This document shows positions 1 to 5,545 of a stretch of DNA of 5,545 bases, one piece after another. The translations under genes were made by a program, and so were the position numbers. The stretch is taken from assembly GCA_023389535.1 (NCBI GenBank), contig JAEWEH010000483.1, positions 1-5,545 of the forward strand. The letters run 5' to 3'. Each line of letters opens with the position of its first letter. Position 1 is the stretch's first letter. The DNA comes from Pseudomonadota bacterium. GTDB taxonomy: Bacteria > Pseudomonadota > Gammaproteobacteria > Burkholderiales > Burkholderiaceae_B. The notes beneath the pieces were generated by a model. It saw only the letters and a list, made by a program, of their open reading frames with translations. It was not told the DNA's origin and did not search any database.

Positions 1-1758
1 ATCATGCTGGGCTTTCCCACTGCCTTTACCTTGATGGGCATGGGGGTCATGTTCACCTACCTGGCCTATCGCGGCATGGGGCCGCAGATAGCCATCGAGC
101 AGACGCTGGACCTGATGGTATTGCGCACCTATGCGGTCATGACCAACGACGTGCTGATCGCGGTGCCGTTGTTCATCTTCATGGGCTACCTGGTGGAACG
201 TGCGAACCTGATCGAAAAGCTGTTCAAGAGCTTGCACCTGGCCATGGCCAGGGTCCCTGGTTCCTTGGCGGTGGCCACCATCATCACTTGCGCCGTGTTT
301 GCTACCGCTACCGGTATCGTGGGGGCGGTCGTGACGCTGATGGGCTTGCTGGCACTGCCGGCCATGCTGAAGGCCGGCTACAGCATCCGCATTTCCGCGG
401 GCGCCATCACAGCCGGCGGCTGCTTGGGCATCATGATCCCGCCTTCGGTGCTGCTGATCGTCTATGGCGCTGTAGCGGGCGTGTCCGTGGTCAAGCTGTA
501 TGCGGGGGCCTTCTTCCCCGGCATCATGCTGGCCCTGCTGTACGTGTTCTACGTCATGATCGTGGCGAAGGTAAGCCCCAAGTCGGCTCCCCCCCTGTCA
601 GCGGAAGAACGGCGGGTCACATTGCCCGAATTCGCCCAGACCATCAAGGGCTCCATCAGTAACCGGGCCCTACCGGGCCTGGTGGGCGCCATGAAGGGCA
701 AGCGCAACGCCGACGTCCCCATGGGCACTCTGCTATCTCACATGTTCGTCGCCCTGCTGCCCGCGCTGGTATTTGTAGCTGCAATGGGCCTGACATACAA
801 CATCGTCACGGCGCCAGCGCCACAGGAAGCCACGGGCCTGGTCGAGATGGGCGGCTTTGCCGGCGAACCCACCGACTACTCCAGCGTCGGCGGCCTGCAA
901 GAGCCCGAAGGTGCGGAAGCACTGGGCGCTGAAAGCACCGTGGCGGACCCCGCTGCAAACGGTCCGGCCGATGCAGCCGCCGACGAAGCCGCCGATTCGG
1001 CAAATGTGCCGGCGCCCAAGGCGTTCTGGATCACCCTGGTCGTCGGGGCCGTATTCTTGTTGATTTTCTATGCGATGTTCACCTTCGCGCGCCTGGAAAT
1101 CTTCAAGATGCTGCTCAGCTCCTTCTTCCCGCTGGCCATCCTGATCCTTGCGGTACTGGGCAGTATCGTCTTCGGCCTGGCAACACCATCCGAAGCGGCG
1201 GCCATGGGATCGTTCGGTGGCATCCTGCTGGCGCTGGCGTACCGGCGCCTGAACCTGGACATGATGAAGGAGTCCGTGTACCTGGCAGCCAAGACCAGTG
1301 CGATGGTGTGCTGGCTGTTCGTAGGGTCCAGCATCTTCTCCGCAGCGTTCGCACTGCTGGGCGGCCAGGAAATCATCAACAACTGGGTGCTGGGCATGGA
1401 TCTGACTCCGATCCAGTTCTTGATCCTGGCGCAGATCGTCATCTTCTTGTTGGGATGGCCGCTGGAATGGACAGAGATCATTGTGATCTTCATGCCCATC
1501 TTCCTGCCGCTGCTGGCACACTACCAGATCGACCCGCTGTTCTTCGGGCTATTGGTGGCGTTGAACTTGCAAACGGCCTTCCTGTCCCCGCCTGTGGCCA
1601 TGTCGGCCTTCTATTTGAAGGGCGTCGCGCCGCCGCACGTTACGCTGAACCAGATCTTTGCAGGCATGCTGCCGTTCATGGGGATACAGATCATTGCCAT
1701 CGTACTGTTGTACCTGTTCCCTGGCATAGGGCTATGGCTGCCCGAGGTACTCTACTAA
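1..1758 (+). CDS. TRAP transporter large permease subunit (DctM/FcbT3-like), 5' end outside window
   Basis: Inner-membrane subunit of a tripartite ATP-independent periplasmic transporter, which uses an ion gradient and a periplasmic binding protein to import, typically, carboxylates. The frame is open from base 1 (Ile) and the first Met at position 4 begins inside the family's first helix (MLGFPTAFTLMG), so the true start lies upstream. Numbering from that Met, DctM landmarks are AVPLFIFMGYLVERA (53-67), a conserved block around GIVGAVV (104-110), LGIMIPPSVL (141-150) and GLATPSEAAAMG (391-402). In the C-terminal half, LGWPLEWTEI (483-492) and NLQTAFLSPP (521-530) with FYLKGVAPP (536-544) point to the mannitol/chloroaromatic branch (FcbT3, COG4664 type). 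Residues about 191-372 form an insertion with two extra hydrophobic segments (243-268 and 339-361) around an acidic Ala/Glu/Asp-rich loop (272-338). The substrate cannot be told from this subunit. DctP and DctQ are expected to the left. A terminator follows the stop codon. Confidence 0.93.
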   Translation: MMLGFPTAFTLMGMGVMFTYLAYRGMGPQIAIEQTLDLMVLRTYAVMTNDVLIAVPLFIFMGYLVERANLIEKLFKSLHLAMARVPGSLAVATIITCAVFATATGIVGAVVTLMGLLALPAMLKAGYSIRISAGAITAGGCLGIMIPPSVLLIVYGAVAGVSVVKLYAGAFFPGIMLALLYVFYVMIVAKVSPKSAPPLSAEERRVTLPEFAQTIKGSISNRALPGLVGAMKGKRNADVPMGTLLSHMFVALLPALVFVAAMGLTYNIVTAPAPQEATGLVEMGGFAGEPTDYSSVGGLQEPEGAEALGAESTVADPAANGPADAAADEAADSANVPAPKAFWITLVVGAVFLLIFYAMFTFARLEIFKMLLSSFFPLAILILAVLGSIVFGLATPSEAAAMGSFGGILLALAYRRLNLDMMKESVYLAAKTSAMVCWLFVGSSIFSAAFALLGGQEIINNWVLGMDLTPIQFLILAQIVIFLLGWPLEWTEIIVIFMPIFLPLLAHYQIDPLFFGLLVALNLQTAFLSPPVAMSAFYLKGVAPPHVTLNQIFAGMLPFMGIQIIAIVLLYLFPGIGLWLPEVLY

Positions 1759-1788
1759 CATCCAAGCCTTAGCAATACCGCAACACAC

Positions 1789-1815
1789 CGGCCCCGCAAG
1801 GGGCCGATTCTTTAT
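1789..1815 (+). terminator. Rho-independent terminator after the TRAP permease gene
   Basis: A perfect 7-bp GC stem, CGGCCCC (1789-1795) and GGGGCCG (1800-1806), closes a GCAA tetraloop and is followed by the T-rich tail ATTCTTTAT. It begins 31 nt after the TAA at 1756-1758, the expected place for the end of a TRAP operon. The U tract is interrupted, so termination may be incomplete. The flank on the other side is not T-rich when read on the minus strand, so the element looks one-directional. Confidence 0.82.
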
Positions 1816-1922
1816 GAGGCCATGGCGGACCTGCCAGGTGATGCATTAACGGCAAAACATGATCCATATCAAGACGCCGGCATAGCTGTCGCCTTACCAT
1901 CCGCCATTCACCAATAACAGAA

Positions 1923-1947
1923 GCCGGGCTTTGCAATACATCCCGGC
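1923..1947. repeat. Short inverted repeat in the leader of the Aer-like gene
   Basis: GCCGGG (1923-1928) and CCCGGC (1942-1947) are perfect 6-bp inverted arms separated by 13 nt. The element ends 23 nt before the chosen ATG at 1971. It could be an operator half-site pair or an mRNA leader hairpin, but GC-rich DNA yields such short repeats by chance. No convincing -35/-10 pair or FliA-type promoter was found in 1807-1970. Confidence 0.25.
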
Positions 1948-1970
1948 ACTTGAGACGATTCACCTTCGCC

Positions 1971-3638
1971 ATGCGCACCAACCTGCCCGTCTACAACGTT
2001 GAAACCAAGCTTCGCGCCGATCAATACCTTATTTCGAAAACAGACAAGAAAGGCCGGCTCACCTATGCCAATCCAGCCTTCATTGAAATCAGCGGCTATA
2101 CGCGCGAAGAACTGATAGGCAAGCCCCACAATATCATTCGCCACCCCGACATGCCGCCGGCGGCCTTCCAGGATTTATGGGACAGCCTGCAAGCCCGCCG
2201 GCCATGGCTGGGCATGGTCAAGAACCGCCGCAAGGACGGCGGCTACTATTGGGTGCTCGCCAATGCCGCCCCCATCTACGAGCATGGCGAAATCACCGGC
2301 TACGCCTCGGTGCGCATCAAGCCTACGCAAGAACAAATAGACGCCGCCCAGGCTTTCTACGATGAGATCAACGCCGGCAACAGCCGCGGCTATGCGGTCA
2401 AACAGGGACAGCGTGTGCGCGTGGGCTGGCGGCGCATCCTGGATATTGCCAAGCTGCCCTTCGAAGACAGCTTGCGCGCGGGCATGTTCCGCATGGCCAT
2501 CCTTTCCACCGCCACCATTGCCGTCGCCAGCGCATTGGCCATGATGGGCGGCATACCCGCGCCCTACCAGGCCTGGGCACTGGCCGGCATCGGCGTTGCC
2601 ACCCTGGCCAACCTGGCCTATGGCTGGCGGATCGCACAACGCGTCATCAAGCCTTTGGAAGGCGCCGCCAAAATCGCCCGCCAGATCGCCGCAGGCAATC
2701 TGCAGATCGACATCGATGCCGACAGCAAAGGCGAAGTCGGCAATCTTTATTTTTACCTGGACTTGATGCGCAAGAGCCTGCTGGGCATCGCCAATGACGT
2801 GCATGCCAGCGCCTATGCCACCGCGCGCATGGCCCAAGTACTGGATACCAGCAACACGGATCTATCCGCCCGCACCGAGGACCAGGCCGCATCCCTGCAG
2901 GAAACGGCTGCCAGCATGGAAGAACTGACCGTCACCGTCAAACAGAACGCCGACAACGCCCACTTGGCCAGCGAACTGGCCGACGCCAGCATGCAGACTG
3001 CGCAGCGCGGCGGCGACGTGGTCAGCGACGTGGTGGCCACCATGCAAGACATCCACAGCAGCTCGCGCAAGATCAGCGACATCGTTGCATTGATAGAAGA
3101 AATCGCCTTCCAGACCAACATCCTGGCATTGAATGCGGCCGTCGAGTCAGCGCGCGCCGGCGAAGCCGGCAGAGGCTTCGCCGTGGTCGCCGGCGAGGTG
3201 CGCAGCCTGGCCCAGAAGAGCGCCTCGGCCGCGAAAGAGATCAAGGCCTTGATCGACGAATCCGTTCAGCGGATGGCGGTGGGATCGGACCAAGCCGAAC
3301 TCGCCGGGCAAACCATGAACGAAATCGTCGAATCCGTCCGCCGCGTCACCGACATCATGGGCGAAATATCCGTCGCTTCGGTTCAGCAATCCAGCGGACT
3401 GGAACAGATCAACCAGGCCATTGCGCAAATGGACGGCGTCACCCACCGCAACGCCGGACTGGTGCAGGACCTGGGCAACACCGTAAAACAGCTAGCCGAC
3501 GAATCCGCCGACCTGCGCCTGGCCATCGAAGTCCTGAACACCGGCAAGAAAACCAGCCTGGAGCGGCCCGCCCGCGTATCCGGCCAGACTGCTGCACCCG
3601 CGCTCGCAGCCCCCACGCGCCTGGCTATTGCTTCGTAG
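1971..3638 (+). CDS. aer: Aer-like PAS-containing methyl-accepting chemotaxis protein (energy/aerotaxis receptor)
   Basis: Membrane-anchored chemoreceptor of 555 residues that probably senses redox or oxygen state through FAD in a cytoplasmic PAS domain and signals to CheA/CheW. Order: PAS (about 15-118), linker, hydrophobic hairpin (about 171-190 and 199-218, only about 8 residues between), HAMP-like segment (about 220-271), MCP coiled coil (about 285-522) with the hairpin tip around [16 protein letters not shown] (378-393), then a variable tail. The PAS motif [11 protein letters not shown] (52-62), N34 and W70 fall at the same numbers as in E. coli Aer, where R57, H58 and D60 are reported to be needed for FAD binding. 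This register decides for the ATG at 1971 over an in-frame TTG at 1950; neither has a good ribosome site. There is no periplasmic sensor domain and no C-terminal NWETF-type CheR tether. The gene appears monocistronic, with the TRAP terminator upstream and a convergent gene downstream. Family assignment is firm; FAD binding and the signal sensed are inferred. Confidence 0.92.
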   Translation: MRTNLPVYNVETKLRADQYLISKTDKKGRLTYANPAFIEISGYTREELIGKPHNIIRHPDMPPAAFQDLWDSLQARRPWLGMVKNRRKDGGYYWVLANAAPIYEHGEITGYASVRIKPTQEQIDAAQAFYDEINAGNSRGYAVKQGQRVRVGWRRILDIAKLPFEDSLRAGMFRMAILSTATIAVASALAMMGGIPAPYQAWALAGIGVATLANLAYGWRIAQRVIKPLEGAAKIARQIAAGNLQIDIDADSKGEVGNLYFYLDLMRKSLLGIANDVHASAYATARMAQVLDTSNTDLSARTEDQAASLQETAASMEELTVTVKQNADNAHLASELADASMQTAQRGGDVVSDVVATMQDIHSSSRKISDIVALIEEIAFQTNILALNAAVESARAGEAGRGFAVVAGEVRSLAQKSASAAKEIKALIDESVQRMAVGSDQAELAGQTMNEIVESVRRVTDIMGEISVASVQQSSGLEQINQAIAQMDGVTHRNAGLVQDLGNTVKQLADESADLRLAIEVLNTGKKTSLERPARVSGQTAAPALAAPTRLAIAS

Positions 3639-3641
3639 AAA

Positions 3642-4595
3642 TCAGTCCACCTTCAACGCCGCTTGCTGCACGCCATCACCCCAGCGCTTGTATTCCGACT
3701 CCACAAAGGCGCGGAATTCTGGCGTAGGCATGGTACGCGGCACAGCGCCCAGTGCAGCGTACTTGCTTTGCACTTCGGCCGATTGAACCACCTTCAGCGC
3801 CGCCGCATTCAATGCCGCCACCCTCTCGGGGGGCGTGCCCTTGGGCATGATCAAGCCCAGCCATGCGCTAAGCCTGAAGTCCTTCACGCCCAGCTCGGCG
3901 ACAGTAGGCGTGTCCGGAAATGCGGGCAGGCGCTCGGAATAGGTCGTCGCCAGCAGCCGCAGCTTGCCACCGCGGATCTGCGACTGCGTCGCGGCAACCG
4001 TGTCGATCGCCACTTGCACCCCGCCGCCCACCACATCCATCATCGAGCGGGCGCTGCCGGAATAAGGGATATGCGCGATCTGCGTGCCGGTATGCCGCTT
4101 GAGTTCTTCCATGCCCAAATGCGACAGCGTGCCATTGCCCGAAGACGCATAATTCAGCTTGCCCGGGTGCGCCTTGGCATAGGAAACAAGTTCGGAATAG
4201 GATTGCACGGGGACATCGGGGTTGACGACGAGCAGCATGGGCAGGTCAGCCACCAATGAAACCAGCTCAAAGTCACTGAGGGTGGCGTACCCGACATTCT
4301 TATAGAGATGCGGGTTCACCACCAGCGACGCCAGCGCGGCCAACACCATGGTATTGCCGTCCGGTTCGCTACGCGCCAACGAGGCCAAAGCCACGCTGCC
4401 GCCCTGCCCGGGCCTGTTCTCGACGATAAAGTTTTCCTTCAGTTCCTGCGACAACTGCTGCGCAAGCAGCCTGGCCACTTGGTCGGTTGCCTGCCCTGGG
4501 GGAAAGCCCACAATAATCTTGTTGACCTTGTCGCCCTGAGCGTAAGCGCAGGAAACCGCCATGGTCATCAATAAAGAAAGCACCATCCGTTTCAT
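3642..4595 (-). CDS. Bug-family (TctC-like) tripartite tricarboxylate transporter substrate-binding protein
   Basis: Periplasmic binding protein of 317 residues, the usual length for the Bug family, which is greatly expanded in Bordetella and relatives and binds carboxylates and related small molecules. The Sec signal peptide is MKRMVLSLLMTMAVSCAYA, with likely cleavage after A19; C16 does not sit in a good lipobox. Family landmarks are FPPGQATD (31-38), ENRPGQGGS (59-67), the SSGNGTLSHLG block (151-161), HIPYSGS (175-181), GKLRLLA (210-216), FPDTPTVAELG (226-236) and W245. The two ligand-contact loops read PPGQATD and PGQGG where PPGGATD and PGAGG are common. The start is fixed by the signal peptide and by AAGGAG seven nt upstream. 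It lies 53 nt downstream of the CoA-transferase gene on the same strand, so co-transcription is likely, and no TctA/TctB membrane genes are visible. It probably captures the acid that its neighbour activates, but the ligand cannot be read from the sequence. Confidence 0.94.
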   Translation of the reverse strand: MKRMVLSLLMTMAVSCAYAQGDKVNKIIVGFPPGQATDQVARLLAQQLSQELKENFIVENRPGQGGSVALASLARSEPDGNTMVLAALASLVVNPHLYKNVGYATLSDFELVSLVADLPMLLVVNPDVPVQSYSELVSYAKAHPGKLNYASSGNGTLSHLGMEELKRHTGTQIAHIPYSGSARSMMDVVGGGVQVAIDTVAATQSQIRGGKLRLLATTYSERLPAFPDTPTVAELGVKDFRLSAWLGLIMPKGTPPERVAALNAAALKVVQSAEVQSKYAALGAVPRTMPTPEFRAFVESEYKRWGDGVQQAALKVD

Positions 4596-4602
4596 CGTTT
4601 GT

Positions 4603-4608
4603 CTCCTT
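4603..4608 (-). promoter_or_regulatory. Strong Shine-Dalgarno site of the Bug-family gene
   Basis: Read on the minus strand, the site is AAGGAG, followed by seven nt (ACAAACG) and then ATG at 4595-4593. This is near-consensus and at optimal spacing. It confirms the start that leaves a complete signal peptide and supports independent translation initiation within the presumed operon with the CoA-transferase. Confidence 0.85.
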
Positions 4609-4648
4609 CAGTTTGCCGCCTGGTTTATGGGGTGTTTGAAGCACCGCT

Positions 4649-5545
4649 CTATATGGCGCCTAGCCGGCGCATGTCTTCCATATCGCTATCGCTGAATCCG
4701 AGCGACTTGTACACTTGCTCGTTGTCCTGACCGATCGCGGGCCCCGCATTGCGAACTTGGCCAGGCGTCTGGGCAAACCTCGGTACGACGCACTGCATGC
4801 GCACCGGCCCCAATTCGCCGTCGTCCACCGTCACGATCGCTTCGCGGGCCTGGAAGTGCGGGTCCGCCATGACATCGGAAGCATCATAGATGGGCGAAAA
4901 GCCCACGTGGCTGCGATCCAGCCGCTCCTGCAGTTCGTGTAGGGGCAATTCCGCGATACGACCCGCCAGTATCTGATCCAAGACCTCTCGATTCGCCACG
5001 CGCGACGGATTGTCCGCAAATCGTGCGTCCGCCAGCAGCTCCTGTAAATCCAGGGCCTGGCACAGCCGCTTATAAATGCTTTGGGTAGAAGCCGCGATGG
5101 ACGCCCATTTGCCATCCCGCGTCCGATAGATATTGCCGGGCGCGGCATACTGACTGAGATTGCCAGAACCCACACGCGTGGCGCCCAGTTGATCGTACTC
5201 GATGGCCATGAAATCCAGCGTGCGCAGCATGGCCTCGGTCACGGATACGTCGATTTCCTGGCCGCCACTATCGGGCTGCGCTCTAAGCCGGCTCAGCTCG
5301 GCCAGGATGCCGATCGCTCCGAACAACCCACCCACCGCATCGGAAACCGGATAGCCCAGATGCAGCGGGCTGCCGCCCGCCTCGCCGCACATGCGGGTAA
5401 AGCCGCTCATCGACTCGAACACACGCGCAAAACCGGGGCGATTGCGGTAAGGGCCTGTCTGCCCAAAGCCCGTGACGCGCAGAATGATAAGACGCCGGTT
5501 GATGCCGTGCATCCATTCCTTGGTTAAACCCCAGCCGTCCATCGT
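4649..5545 (-). CDS. Class III (CaiB/BaiF) CoA-transferase, N-terminal part outside window
   Basis: Cytoplasmic enzyme that moves CoA between acyl-CoA and a free carboxylic acid through an aspartyl-CoA thioester. The visible 299 codons compare with about 390-420 for the family. The frame is open through 5545 (Thr before the Met at 5542-5540), and TMDGWGL resembles the internal PGT-x-x-x-WGL stretch found about a quarter of the way into family members, so that Met is not the start. Numbering from it, landmarks are RVTGFGQTGPY (22-32) with RPGFA (35-39), GYPVSDAVGG (63-72), GGQEIDVSVTEAM (93-105), APGNIYRTRDGKW (134-146) and DPHFQAR (227-233). D68 (codon 5339-5341) is the likely equivalent of the catalytic Asp169 of formyl-CoA transferase. 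The acid and the CoA donor cannot be assigned. The Bug-family gene follows after 53 nt, suggesting a shared uptake and activation operon whose promoter lies beyond the right edge. Confidence 0.93.
   Translation of the reverse strand, partial: TMDGWGLTKEWMHGINRRLIILRVTGFGQTGPYRNRPGFARVFESMSGFTRMCGEAGGSPLHLGYPVSDAVGGLFGAIGILAELSRLRAQPDSGGQEIDVSVTEAMLRTLDFMAIEYDQLGATRVGSGNLSQYAAPGNIYRTRDGKWASIAASTQSIYKRLCQALDLQELLADARFADNPSRVANREVLDQILAGRIAELPLHELQERLDRSHVGFSPIYDASDVMADPHFQAREAIVTVDDGELGPVRMQCVVPRFAQTPGQVRNAGPAIGQDNEQVYKSLGFSDSDMEDMRRLGAI

Noticed and set aside
817..1017. Possible frameshift or chimeric junction in the middle of the TRAP permease
   Set aside because: The frame stays open, codon use is unchanged, and hydrophobic helices resume on both sides. 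A real inserted loop fits better than a sequencing error or fusion.
733..1521. 262-codon open frame on the minus strand inside the TRAP permease gene
   Set aside because: Its translation is Gln/His/Arg-rich low-complexity sequence with no recognisable family. It is the shadow of a GC-rich coding gene whose plus-strand protein is clearly DctM.
1844..1874. Possible sigma-70 promoter (TTAACG with a TATCAA-like -10) before the Aer-like gene
   Set aside because: Spacing is about 15 nt and both hexamers match poorly, so it is not distinguishable from chance. No FliA-type GCCGATAA box with a proper -35 was found either.
2175..2837. 220-codon open frame on the minus strand within the Aer-like gene
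   Set aside because: It is Gly/Ala/His-rich with no domain or signal and no credible upstream ribosome site. The plus-strand frame encodes the PAS, membrane and HAMP-like parts without interruption.
3663..4259. 198-codon open frame on the plus strand antisense to the Bug-family gene
   Set aside because: It is Arg/His-rich shadow translation. The minus-strand frame shows a signal peptide, all the Bug motifs and a strong ribosome site.
4550..4550. Cys16 of the Bug protein as a lipoprotein attachment site
   Set aside because: The preceding residues AVS lack the Leu/Val/Ile expected at -3, and AYA at 17-19 is a good signal peptidase I site, as usual for soluble Bug proteins.
4631..4645. Small hairpin GGTG/CACC between the CoA-transferase and Bug genes
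   Set aside because: Only four base pairs with a seven-base loop and no T tract, so it is too weak to call a terminator. The two genes are better read as one operon.
5081..5527. 148-codon open frame on the plus strand antisense to the CoA-transferase
   Set aside because: No family resemblance. The opposite strand carries the conserved CoA-transferase blocks across the same span.

Overview
The window looks like a chromosomal segment of a GC-rich betaproteobacterium, most likely Burkholderiales and plausibly Alcaligenaceae (Bordetella/Achromobacter-like). The reasons are the strong G/C preference at third codon positions, a Bug-type (TctC) solute-binding protein beside a class III CoA-transferase, and a TRAP transporter large permease. 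The genus is inferred from gene content and protein resemblance, not demonstrated.

Layout, left to right. (1) Positions 1-1758, plus strand: a TRAP transporter large (DctM-type) membrane subunit whose first codons lie left of the window. It belongs to the long mannitol/chloroaromatic-type (FcbT3-like) branch and carries an inserted segment with two extra hydrophobic stretches around an acidic, Ala-rich loop. (2) Positions 1759-1970: a 212-nt intergenic region with a clear intrinsic terminator (7-bp perfect stem, GCAA loop) closing the TRAP operon, and a small inverted repeat just before the next gene. (3) Positions 1971-3638, plus strand: an Aer-like energy/oxygen taxis receptor (PAS, membrane hairpin, HAMP-like segment, MCP signalling domain). 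(4) Positions 3642-4595, minus strand: a Bug-family periplasmic binding protein, converging on the receptor gene with only 3 nt between stop codons. (5) Positions 4649-5545, minus strand: the C-terminal three quarters of a CaiB/BaiF (class III) CoA-transferase, running off the right edge.

How the genes may work together: the CoA-transferase and the Bug protein are on the same strand, 53 nt apart, and probably form an operon for capturing a carboxylate and converting it to its CoA thioester. The TRAP permease is a second, independent carboxylate-type uptake system whose DctP and DctQ partners should lie just left of the window. The Aer-like receptor stands between them as its own transcription unit; a link to nutrient uptake is only positional. 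No RNA gene, mobile element, CRISPR array or phage feature was seen. The window reads as ordinary metabolic and chemosensory chromosome rather than a new system.
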